From NCBI GenBank assembly GCA_020433805.1, contig JAGRBZ010000010.1:1-53560 (forward strand): a stretch of 53,560 bases of DNA, in the 5' to 3' direction. The translations under genes were made by a program, and so were the position numbers. The stretch comes from Anaerolineae bacterium (lineage in GTDB: Bacteria > Chloroflexota > Anaerolineae > 4572-78 > J111). The notes under the pieces were generated by a model. It searched no databases, was not told the origin of the DNA, and saw nothing but the letters and a program-made list of their open reading frames with translations. Each line of letters opens with the position of its first letter. Within the stretch, counting starts at the first letter, position 1. This document shows, piece by piece, positions 18,294 through 26,858 of this stretch.

Positions 18294-19940
18294 ATGTCAA
18301 AAACCACGCGTTTATTAGTAGGTCTATCTATTCTCCTTATGGGGGTAGTACTACTGCCCAATACGGCCTTGCCGCTTGAGCCATTTGGGTGGTCGGTATT
18401 TAATCAGGCCTACGCCACCCCATCAATGGCAGTGCTGGGCAATGGACAGGTAATCACCAACGGCGATACTACACCTTCGATAGCAGATGATACAGACTAC
18501 GGATCGGCACGGATCTCTAGCGGACAAATCACCCATACATTTACCATCTCTAATAGTGGAACAGGCGATCTGTCTCTGACCGGAGTACCGACAGTGGGGT
18601 TGAACGGAGCAAGCGCATTCAATGTCGTAACTCAGCCCAGCAGCCCCATTCCCGCAGGGGAAACTACGCCCTTTGCCATCCGTTTTGCGCCTACCACTAC
18701 AGGTTTATTGACATCCACCGTCACAATCAGCAACAGTGACAATACTAATAATCCCTACACTTTTGTCATCTCAGGCACGGGCATAGCTGCCACAACAACC
18801 TCTATATCCAGTGATGTGCCCGATCCTTCGGTCGTGGGGCAATCATACAGCGTAACCGTCGCGGTTACATCAGCGGGGGGAACTCCTACCGGTACGGTTG
18901 ATGTGGATGATGGGAATGGCAACAGTTGCGTTATCGCCCTCTCCGGCGGTTCAGGTAGTTGCAGTCTGACCTCGACCAGTACAGGGGTAAAAACGCTTAC
19001 AGCTACCTACAATGGGGCTACTTTCTTCGAAACTAGCAGCGATACGGAAGCCCATACCGTGACAAGTTTTGATCTGGCAGTGAGTAAAACGGCTGATCAA
19101 ACTATTGCGAACAGTACCAGTACTATCACCTATACTATCGGTGTGCAAAACCTGAGTGGCCTTAATGCTACCGGTGTCGTTATCAGCGATGTTCTGCCGT
19201 CAGAGGTGACTTATGTGACCGACTCCGCCACCAACGGCAGCACCTACAATCTCGCTACCGGTGTTTGGATGGTCGGCACTGTAAATGCCAATATAGGTAT
19301 AACATTAACCCTGGTCGTTACCGCCAATTTGGATATCGATCAAGTTATCACCAATACCGCTGAGTTAATCGACTCGGTTCCCACGGATACTAACAACGGT
19401 AACAATTCTGATAGTGCAGTTGTGATCGGGAGTGGAGGGATTGAGCTTTATTTGCCCATCATCTTTAAGGATTTTGCTTCTACGGCAGATTTGGAAATAG
19501 TGCCGGACAGTTTGATTGCTACTAGCACCAGCGTCACCCTGCAAATTAGAAATAACGGTACCGGGCCGGTCAGCGATGATTTTTGGGTTGATGTCTATTT
19601 CGATCCTAGCCAAACTCCCGCACTTAACAAGCCTTGGGATACCCTTGCTCCGGCCGGGGCGGTGTGGGGTGTTACTCAAACCCTCCAACCCGGTGAGGTT
19701 TTGATTCTGACCACGGGTGGCGACTACTATTATTCAGACTTGAGCAGCAGCAGTTTTATTGCTGGGGTAACTGTATATGCCTATGTCGACTCTATCAACT
19801 ATGCTACGACGTATGGTAACGTGCAGGAAACCAATGAAAACAATAATCTGAGCCAGCCTGTGATCTCAACGGCCGGACGGGGCGCTGTTGTTACTTCATC
19901 GGCAAAACCCGCTTCGTCAAATGATCTGCCGCCACGATAA
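18294..19940 (+). CDS. Secreted multi-Ig surface protein (choice-of-anchor D, Big, DUF11, CARDB)
   Basis: The ATG at 18294 has GAGG at 18284-18287; a TTG at 18273 is less likely. The 548-residue product begins with a signal peptide ending near NQAYA. Domains in order: a choice-of-anchor-D/ASH-like domain (HTFTISNSGTGDLSLTG), a bacterial Ig domain (GTPTGTVDVDDGNG...LTATYNGA), and a DUF11 repeat (DLAVSKTADQTIANSTSTIT). Then comes the LYLPIIFKD segment typical of Chloroflexota exoproteins, and a CARDB domain (ADLEIVPDSLIA...TLQIRNNGTG). Ser and Thr are very abundant, fitting O-glycosylation by the upstream DUF2723 enzyme. No LPXTG or C-terminal membrane anchor is visible. It probably acts in adhesion or as an envelope structural protein. 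Confidence 0.85.
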   Translation: MSKTTRLLVGLSILLMGVVLLPNTALPLEPFGWSVFNQAYATPSMAVLGNGQVITNGDTTPSIADDTDYGSARISSGQITHTFTISNSGTGDLSLTGVPTVGLNGASAFNVVTQPSSPIPAGETTPFAIRFAPTTTGLLTSTVTISNSDNTNNPYTFVISGTGIAATTTSISSDVPDPSVVGQSYSVTVAVTSAGGTPTGTVDVDDGNGNSCVIALSGGSGSCSLTSTSTGVKTLTATYNGATFFETSSDTEAHTVTSFDLAVSKTADQTIANSTSTITYTIGVQNLSGLNATGVVISDVLPSEVTYVTDSATNGSTYNLATGVWMVGTVNANIGITLTLVVTANLDIDQVITNTAELIDSVPTDTNNGNNSDSAVVIGSGGIELYLPIIFKDFASTADLEIVPDSLIATSTSVTLQIRNNGTGPVSDDFWVDVYFDPSQTPALNKPWDTLAPAGAVWGVTQTLQPGEVLILTTGGDYYYSDLSSSSFIAGVTVYAYVDSINYATTYGNVQETNENNNLSQPVISTAGRGAVVTSSAKPASSNDLPPR

Positions 19941-19989
19941 ATTATCGCTTGGCTATATTCAAAAACGCGATAGCTTCCAATTTGTAGCC

Positions 19990-21798
19990 TCATGGGCTTT
20001 GGTCTTCGCCGGATTTGGTGATTTGCGTCTCATCGAGATAGTAGATATGAAATGTCCCGGCGGCATAGCCAAAATCTTGGCCGGTTTTTACCGTCTGCCA
20101 TATCGGATTCCATTGTTGGGCTATCCGCGTTAACCCTGGGTATTCCGTGCTTTCTAGCAGAGCCGGAACATATTGCTCAATTCGGGTTGCAACAGCGTAC
20201 CAGCCCGGTTTGAGAGAGTCATCCGGGTTTATTACAACTGCACCGGGAATATAAGCCTGAATTCTCGAGTCATCCAATCCTGGATAGACAAAATACAGAC
20301 CATCAATATTATTCCGTTGGGTATATTTGGCTAGCTGGATAAAATTCTGCCCGTAGTCCATATTGCCTAGCGAAAAAGCCAGTCGAGATGGGTTATATGA
20401 ACCGAGCCACCACGTATTCGTGGCGCTCAACCACAATGGAGTCAACAGAGTCGACTCGATGATAAGTAACCCGATGAGTGAAATGGTGAGCCATTGCCAC
20501 CGACGCGCTAGAAACAAGGCTAGTGGCAGGTAAAGTAAGGGGATGATCGGTATAAGATGCCGAAAACCCAAATTATAATTCGAGATCATGGCCATCCCGA
20601 GGTAGCTCATCAAGGTCACGATGACCAGAGTCATCTTGCGATACTGAAGCGCTTTCGTTTTAAGTTCAAGGAGTAGGGTTTTAATACGCCAAGTTTTTTT
20701 GTGGGATTTCTGTAACCTATGCAGTTGAGATTGACCGTAATAAATGATACTAATCAAGGCTGTAAACAACAACACAATAGGCAATTCGGTTATTAATATT
20801 GCTGGAAAATACCAGTATTGACCCATATAGCTAACTTTGCCAAATGTGAAGGTTGGATATACTCCAATTGAGTTTTGCGTGTAAACTCCTAAAAAACCCG
20901 TTAGCCATTGCGCCAGGTGAGCATCAAAACGTTCGAGCCAGATTAATAGGGGTTCGTATTTTTGCATTTGGCCGTGGACTATCATGGCCTCGCCTCGTGT
21001 ATAGTTGCGAATTGTTTCTTGGGCAATGGTTTGATCGTAGTTCCAATTGGCCGGCAAGTAAGATAGTTCGAGTATGGCCCAGCTAACTAGCAAAATTGCT
21101 GCGGCCACCATCAGCCGCATCCACTTTTTTTGTGCAAAATTTTCGGCTAGACCGATAGCTACTAAAATTGTCGGTACGAGCAAAAAGCCCGAAAATTTGA
21201 CAGATAAGGCTAGACCAAAAGCGAAACCCACCAAAGCCGCTCGTTTTAGACTCAACCCCTTTAGTAACTGAAAAGAGGCCAACAAAGTTAACAGGTAGGC
21301 TAAGCTGACAGCGGTGTCAGTCTGTAATAGCGTCAGATAGGGGATCATACTGAAAGAAAAGGCTACAAAAAAAAGTAAAATTAGACCGACCTGTTGTCCA
21401 CCAAAGGAATGGCCTAGAAAATAACAGCTTGTAAAATAGGGCAGGACAAAAAAAATGAGCATCAGATAACGCGTCTTGGGAATAATCCGTCTTACAAAGT
21501 CAGGGTTGTTATGAAAATTGCGTATGGTAGGCCATAACTGGCCGATTTCCGTTGGTTCTTGTTCATAGTCGGGATCATCTAATAAAGGAAGGCTAATGAT
21601 AGTTTTGACTAACGGGGGATGCTCGAGATTTAGCCGATTTTGACCGTAGCGAAGGGCTTGGTACCCTGCTATCAAATGATGAACCCCGTCGCCACTAAGC
21701 GACTGCTCGTGAATAGCGACAATCTGAAAGCCAAGTGCCAGCAAAATAGCAATGCCTATTGCCCTCTTGCGTAGGCGACTTGATTGGATAGTAATCAT
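19990..21798 (-). CDS. GT39/PMT-like polytopic glycosyltransferase
   Basis: The 602-residue protein has about a dozen hydrophobic segments. The first outer loop carries LSGDGVHHLIAGYQALRYG (D37) and LNLEHPPLVK (59-65). These are the acidic residue and the EHPPL motif of GT39-type, dolichyl/polyprenyl-phosphate-sugar-dependent enzymes. LLQTDTAVSL further on is also typical. The soluble C-terminal ~110 residues face the outside. It is the last gene of the long minus-strand run, 12 bp after the preceding gene, and converges on the adhesin gene with 49 bp between them. Donor sugar and acceptor are unknown. Confidence 0.8.
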   Translation of the reverse strand: MITIQSSRLRKRAIGIAILLALGFQIVAIHEQSLSGDGVHHLIAGYQALRYGQNRLNLEHPPLVKTIISLPLLDDPDYEQEPTEIGQLWPTIRNFHNNPDFVRRIIPKTRYLMLIFFVLPYFTSCYFLGHSFGGQQVGLILLFFVAFSFSMIPYLTLLQTDTAVSLAYLLTLLASFQLLKGLSLKRAALVGFAFGLALSVKFSGFLLVPTILVAIGLAENFAQKKWMRLMVAAAILLVSWAILELSYLPANWNYDQTIAQETIRNYTRGEAMIVHGQMQKYEPLLIWLERFDAHLAQWLTGFLGVYTQNSIGVYPTFTFGKVSYMGQYWYFPAILITELPIVLLFTALISIIYYGQSQLHRLQKSHKKTWRIKTLLLELKTKALQYRKMTLVIVTLMSYLGMAMISNYNLGFRHLIPIIPLLYLPLALFLARRWQWLTISLIGLLIIESTLLTPLWLSATNTWWLGSYNPSRLAFSLGNMDYGQNFIQLAKYTQRNNIDGLYFVYPGLDDSRIQAYIPGAVVINPDDSLKPGWYAVATRIEQYVPALLESTEYPGLTRIAQQWNPIWQTVKTGQDFGYAAGTFHIYYLDETQITKSGEDQSP

Positions 21799-21810
21799 CG
21801 CTGTCTTTGC

Positions 21811-23310
21811 CTACTGAGGAACATATTTAAGCACGGTAACGGTTGGAAAATTTTTATCCGTAAACACGGTCATCGTTGTATACACTGTTTTGATTTGGTT
21901 ATGCTTGAGCATGTCTGAAATGAGCACATCATTATCTGTTTTGATCACAATATCCGGCCTCAACTCGGCGGCTAAAGCGGCTCGGCTGCCTGAAAACTTG
22001 GCTTCAGTAAACGCAGGGCTTACCAGTCCCCCCATATCAAGGATGGTGCGTTCGGCGTGGTAACCAAGGACCCCGATTTCCATAGCTAGAATTCGGCTGC
22101 TCGTTGGTGTGTTTTGCTGAATAAAATATCCTACCTCCCTGTAAACCCGGTTGCGTGGGTCAGGGGGTGTTGCCCATTGATCGCTTAGTTTAACTGTGGC
22201 CGGCAGCAGTACAAGCATAGTTGTTAAGCCTATAAAGACGGCGAAATACAGTTGCCCTAATTTGATAAAAAACGGTCGACGGTCTTGTATGAGCCAATTT
22301 GCCAGATTGAAGCTTCCCCACAGAAAAAGTGCAATCAATCCTACCCACGAATAAACATGATACCAAGGAGCAAACCACACGTTAAGCCACACATAAAGAG
22401 CCTCATGGGCAATAACCCAAAGCCCTAAGGCTAATATCATCGGCTGGCGATAAAGTCGATGAACCCAGCCAGCAACTAATCCACCCAATGCCCCCAGTAG
22501 CACAATTACAGCGCCGGAAGTTGATAAAGACATCGTCAATAGCTGCCACAGCCTTAGCAAATGTGGTACTTCTCGTAAGGCGGTTTTGCCGCTTAACGTG
22601 TTAGGGATAAGGGTGCCATAGTATACGCTAAGTAAAACAAGTGCTCCACCAAGCATGAGACTGGTGGTAAGCGCATAGGTGCGTGGAAAACGGCTCTGCT
22701 GCTGCCAGGCTACTCCTCCTAATGCTGCAACTGCCAGACCGGCATCGAGACGTATGCACATCGCCAAGCCCGCCAACAAACCCGCAATGGCAGGTTGGTT
22801 GCCGGTATAGAGAAAATAAGATGCGCTGACGATAAGAGCCAAGACCAAAAACATTTCACTCCCTAATAAGTAAAGAGTCAGAGGCGATGTGAATATGATA
22901 GCTGCCAGCAGCAATGTGAATAAGGCTCTATATGAGTAATGTGCTAAATAGTTGTAGAATACAGCTAAAGTTATTAGCAGAGCTATTAATGATGACATTG
23001 TCCCGCAGGATGGAACTTCAAGCCCCAGTGGCCGCCCCAAAGTAGCGCAACCGGCCAGTAAGAGCGCATAGCCGGGGGCAGATGAGCCGAATACCCGTTC
23101 ACCCTGATTGTATACCAGCCCATGACCTTGCAGCATATTTTTGGCATAACGATAGGTGATAAAATTATCGTCATATGAAAACCCCCAGAATCCGTAGGCG
23201 ATTGTAAATGCGAGAAGTAAGATGACGATCCAACTCAGTCGAGCCGCGTTTGATTGGACAATGTAGCGTCGTGTAAAGGGTAGATCATTTTTTTGCGTGG
23301 TTAACTTCAC
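21811..23310 (-). CDS. AftB-like GT-C membrane glycosyltransferase
   Basis: The 499-residue polytopic protein has FSYDDNFITYRYAKNMLQG (D47, D48) and GLVYNQGERVFGSSAPGYA after its first membrane helix. This combination characterises a GT-C group that includes mycobacterial arabinofuranosyltransferase AftB-like proteins. These use polyprenyl-phosphate sugars on the extracytoplasmic side. A C-terminal soluble part (about 400-499) contains ILAMEIGVLGYHAERTILD, common in these proteins. The start is 15 bp from the stop of the arylsulfotransferase-like gene, so co-transcription is likely. Sugar specificity is not predictable. Confidence 0.8.
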   Translation of the reverse strand: MKLTTQKNDLPFTRRYIVQSNAARLSWIVILLLAFTIAYGFWGFSYDDNFITYRYAKNMLQGHGLVYNQGERVFGSSAPGYALLLAGCATLGRPLGLEVPSCGTMSSLIALLITLAVFYNYLAHYSYRALFTLLLAAIIFTSPLTLYLLGSEMFLVLALIVSASYFLYTGNQPAIAGLLAGLAMCIRLDAGLAVAALGGVAWQQQSRFPRTYALTTSLMLGGALVLLSVYYGTLIPNTLSGKTALREVPHLLRLWQLLTMSLSTSGAVIVLLGALGGLVAGWVHRLYRQPMILALGLWVIAHEALYVWLNVWFAPWYHVYSWVGLIALFLWGSFNLANWLIQDRRPFFIKLGQLYFAVFIGLTTMLVLLPATVKLSDQWATPPDPRNRVYREVGYFIQQNTPTSSRILAMEIGVLGYHAERTILDMGGLVSPAFTEAKFSGSRAALAAELRPDIVIKTDNDVLISDMLKHNQIKTVYTTMTVFTDKNFPTVTVLKYVPQ

Positions 23311-23325
23311 GATACGTGATTGCCT

Positions 23326-24912
23326 TTAATGCGGATACAAATCGTCCAGCTTTTCAACCCGGGTTACGGTGTAACCTACCCCGTCCGGTTGAGGGATGGG
23401 GTCTCTGATAGCAAGCTCAAAAACAACTTCAGGTGTGTTTTCTCCGGTTACTTCTATAATGCGAGCCCATTTGCTGTTGTCGGCCGCACCTACGTTCTTG
23501 TTCAAATCGCTTACACGAGCACCGTCGGCGATTAAAATATTGCCATTTGCCATTAAATCTGCCTCACTCAGAATTGGCGAATAAAACGCCTCTTTGTCTC
23601 GAAACTCCCAAATTTGAGACGCGGACCAATCCTGTGGGGTGGAACTTGAAGCATCTAATCGATATTGAACCACCCGGCTGTAAAGCTGGTTGGCATCCTG
23701 AATGCCATCGCGATTGGTGCCGTTATCAAACATCAGTAACGTGTTATCGTCTAACATTTTGACGGCGTGTTGTTGAGTTGGCCAGATGCCATCCCCTTGT
23801 AGCGAAAAATCGCCATCCTCACCAAAACGCCAGACGAGATTACCCGTTTCTCGACTAAATTTGATAATCCAATCTTGATGGCGCAGTGACGCAAGAACGG
23901 TGTCATCCGTTTCATCATAAAATATAGCGTTACCGTGTGTCCAATCGCGAGGTGCGTCCGAAACATCTTCGTAAATTAATTTATAAAAGAAGGTTGCTTC
24001 AAAACCGTGTTTAATGCGGTGGGGATCGATCATATCAAATATTGACCAGCGGTTAACCAACTGACCTTCGGGGGTGAATTCCACCACCACATCGCCCACC
24101 AAATCATGTGATACGGGCTGGTTATCGTCATCAACATATCCGCCGATGGTTCGCATCTCGGTGCTCAACGCCAGCAGATTGCCGGAAGGCATCTCGATAA
24201 ATTCGTGATGAAAATGTCGCAACTCCTGACTTAATTCCGTTGGATTCCAAATGTGAACAGTTTCTCCAAAAAGATTAATTTCAACGGCGCGATAAGGTGG
24301 ACATAAATACAACAAGTTTCCACGCTGCGTTTGCGTAAAAAAGTTGATTCGACAACTTTCTTTGTGATACCAAATAACGTTACCGGTTTGATCGACGCCT
24401 ACCAAATAGCCCCACTTTAAATCGGGATGGGGTATCCAACGCCCCGGATTAAAAAGCGTTATGCCCGGCTGCATCGCCTCCGGCTGACTTGAGATAAGCT
24501 GTAACGGTGGAAAATTATCCGGCAGCGGATCGGTTTGTAGTGGGAATTCGCTTTGTTGGCTATGGCCGGTTTTGTCGGTAGCCGTAAGGGTGATAGTGTA
24601 GGTTTGTTGGGGACGCAGCCCAAGAATGTGGATAGTGTGATCGCGGTTTGGAGTAGACTCTGTAGGAATAGCTACAGAGTGCGTATCATTTTGTACCAGA
24701 ACTTCGGTGACTGTAGAAATTGTGGTAGTAAATTGTAAGATTGCACTTAAATGGTTTTGATGGGGAACGGTGACGTGGATATTTTGAAGTTGAAAAGGTT
24801 CTGAGTTCGGTTGGTGACAAGCGACAACCAACCACAAAATTAAAGTCAACCACAGTGGATAGTTAAGGTTGTGTGTAAGCAGTGCTGTTTTCTTAGAAGC
24901 AGGCTTATGCAT
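23326..24912 (-). CDS. Arylsulfotransferase-fold (ASST) lipoprotein 1
   Basis: The 528-residue protein begins with a hydrophobic segment ending in LVVAC (C32), a probable lipobox, so it should be anchored on the outside of the membrane. An N-terminal fibronectin-III-like domain (about 40-125) precedes a six-bladed propeller of the ASST type. Visible motifs are HHEFIEMPSGNLLALS, DWTHGNAI, SLRHQDWIIKFS, LVWRFGEDGDF and QQHAVKMLDDNTLLMFDNG. The His residues in these blades correspond to the active-site histidines of arylsulfate sulfotransferases, which move sulfate between phenolic compounds without PAPS. Some members of this broad family have no proven activity. Together with three PAPS-type sulfotransferases in the locus, a sulfate-transfer role is plausible. 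Confidence 0.8.
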   Translation of the reverse strand: MHKPASKKTALLTHNLNYPLWLTLILWLVVACHQPNSEPFQLQNIHVTVPHQNHLSAILQFTTTISTVTEVLVQNDTHSVAIPTESTPNRDHTIHILGLRPQQTYTITLTATDKTGHSQQSEFPLQTDPLPDNFPPLQLISSQPEAMQPGITLFNPGRWIPHPDLKWGYLVGVDQTGNVIWYHKESCRINFFTQTQRGNLLYLCPPYRAVEINLFGETVHIWNPTELSQELRHFHHEFIEMPSGNLLALSTEMRTIGGYVDDDNQPVSHDLVGDVVVEFTPEGQLVNRWSIFDMIDPHRIKHGFEATFFYKLIYEDVSDAPRDWTHGNAIFYDETDDTVLASLRHQDWIIKFSRETGNLVWRFGEDGDFSLQGDGIWPTQQHAVKMLDDNTLLMFDNGTNRDGIQDANQLYSRVVQYRLDASSSTPQDWSASQIWEFRDKEAFYSPILSEADLMANGNILIADGARVSDLNKNVGAADNSKWARIIEVTGENTPEVVFELAIRDPIPQPDGVGYTVTRVEKLDDLYPH

Positions 24913-24979
24913 ACGATCTCTTGCATCCCATTATTCTTGGCAAAACGTCTCTTATTCCGTCATGCCCGAACTGATGTGA

Positions 24980-26836
24980 TTATTCCGGCACGACAACTTC
25001 ATTCGAATAGCGAGTCTCGTTACCCTTACGGTCGATCGGCATCACGCGAAAATAGTAAGGTGTTTGATTAAGACCCGTAATAACGGTACTGTTTTCAAAG
25101 CCGGTTTTAATTTGGGTCTCTATCAGTCCTGAGGGTTCCGGTGCCTCCCCCCCATAGATTCGATATGTGGCAATATCGGTAGCACCATTCCAACTGTACG
25201 ACAGCGTGGCGGTTGCGCCGTCGGTTTGAACCACGAGCGTGGGTTGGGTAACGGGCTGACCCTGCCAAGGAAAGCGAAAGGCGCGATAGCTAATGTTGGG
25301 CTTGGCAAACGTCAGTTCAAAGACCTTGGTGCCGTCCGACTTGAATTCGGTAACGTTGGGCCAACTGCTCCCCCAGCCAATTAATGTATTACCATTGGGC
25401 AGTCGTTGGGCGTTGCCGGTAGCGGCTCCAAATATATCGGGGGTGTTTCGATATTCGCTTATCCATGTAGCCGTCATGTTAACCTCATCAAGCCGATACT
25501 CAACGCCTCTAGAGTAGGGTGGCTTGCGGTCATTTCCATTGTCAAATAGCGTGATGTGACCGTTAGGGTGACTGCGAATATCGTGCTGCTTATAAAAAGG
25601 TGAGTGATCATCGACAAATGTGAATTCGTTCTTTTTACCCCCCATGCGCCACATGACGTCTCCGGTTTGCCGGTTGATTTTAGTGATTTCATCTAAATTG
25701 CGGCTTGAAATCAACAGATGACCATCGTGGGCTTGTTCAATAGCGTTGCCATGAACATAATCGATCTGAGCCGAGGTTGTATTCACATTGGTGTCAGTGA
25801 TGTCAAAATGATCCCAACTGCGCCATTCGAACACTACATTTTTCGCGGTATCAAGTTCTTGAATAACCAGTCCGGCCACGGTTGCCGTAGGCACACCACC
25901 AGGCACAATTTTACTCATATCAATCCGTTTGAAATCATAAATCATGAGCAGGGCATGCCCGTTAGGTAAAATCTGTAATCCATGACCATCGGCATTGTAA
26001 CCATTACCGGCTTGATAGCTATCAACTATCTGGTACGAAGAATCCATAACCTGATAGGCCCGGGCCGGATAGTCCCAATAGGTGAGTTGTCCGTTGGGTT
26101 GCTTTTTGAAATCTCCGGTCGGCTGATTTAATTTTTTGTAGTAGACAGGTTCACCCCGATTATCGACAATCAACAAATAAGGTGTTGTTGTCACGGAAGA
26201 TCTCCAGTTAATATTACTCAAAAAAATATAGCCTGTTGCAATCTCGTCTACAGCAGCGAGGGTAACGGTGATTGCCGGTATATCTTCCGGCAAAGTAACA
26301 TACCCCAAATTGTGAGGAGCAGGGGCTTTGACATCATTATCTCGATTAGGTAGTTGTCGCTCAGGAAGGATTGGCTTTTGGGGTGAAGTGAAAAAACGAA
26401 AGGTGATTCCGGCCAAGATTTCGTCGGCAGCGGTTGTCAAACCCGCACTGAGTGCAACAGATACGGTTTCTTCGGTGACAAACGGTTTTGCCGGTTTGAA
26501 GATAACGGTCTTTTGATCATCTGCTAAAAGTGTTTCGCCTTGATGTTTTCCACTCCTACTACCAATGACTGTGAAGAGCGCTTGTGATACAGAGTCAACC
26601 TGAATAGCTTCACCGTGCCGAATAGCAATCGTCGTGCCCGTTGAAACCAGACTCGCACGGGGCAGAGGCGAGATATACTCAAAATCTTGAATAGAAGAAG
26701 CCCTGCTTTGAACCGTTTCAGGTTCCAGATGCGCTATGGAAATACAAGATAACAAACCTCCGGAAATAGCCAAAAAAAGTACGAGCGTTACGGAACGTAT
26801 AATTTTTAGGTGTCTATCGCGGTAAATCTCTCGCAT
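24980..26836 (-). CDS. Arylsulfotransferase-fold (ASST) lipoprotein 2 with Ig-like and FN3 domains
   Basis: A TTG start at 26872 would overlap the upstream gene. The ATG at 26836 has AGGA six bases upstream and gives 618 residues with a lipobox-like GGLLSC (C31). Domains in order: a bacterial Ig-like domain (about 45-150), the ASST propeller, and a C-terminal FN3 domain (about 520-618). Propeller motifs are DGHGLQILPNG, DYVHGNAIE, SSRNLDEITKI, WRMGG, KQHDIRSHPNGHITLFDNG and GNAQRLPNGNTLIGWG. It is a diverged paralogue of its neighbour at 23326 and is separated from it by 67 bp. Expected location is the outer face of the membrane. Catalytic competence was judged only from conserved His residues. 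Confidence 0.8.
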   Translation of the reverse strand: MREIYRDRHLKIIRSVTLVLFLAISGGLLSCISIAHLEPETVQSRASSIQDFEYISPLPRASLVSTGTTIAIRHGEAIQVDSVSQALFTVIGSRSGKHQGETLLADDQKTVIFKPAKPFVTEETVSVALSAGLTTAADEILAGITFRFFTSPQKPILPERQLPNRDNDVKAPAPHNLGYVTLPEDIPAITVTLAAVDEIATGYIFLSNINWRSSVTTTPYLLIVDNRGEPVYYKKLNQPTGDFKKQPNGQLTYWDYPARAYQVMDSSYQIVDSYQAGNGYNADGHGLQILPNGHALLMIYDFKRIDMSKIVPGGVPTATVAGLVIQELDTAKNVVFEWRSWDHFDITDTNVNTTSAQIDYVHGNAIEQAHDGHLLISSRNLDEITKINRQTGDVMWRMGGKKNEFTFVDDHSPFYKQHDIRSHPNGHITLFDNGNDRKPPYSRGVEYRLDEVNMTATWISEYRNTPDIFGAATGNAQRLPNGNTLIGWGSSWPNVTEFKSDGTKVFELTFAKPNISYRAFRFPWQGQPVTQPTLVVQTDGATATLSYSWNGATDIATYRIYGGEAPEPSGLIETQIKTGFENSTVITGLNQTPYYFRVMPIDRKGNETRYSNEVVVPE

Positions 26837-26858
26837 ACGCAATCCTGTCCAACAATTG

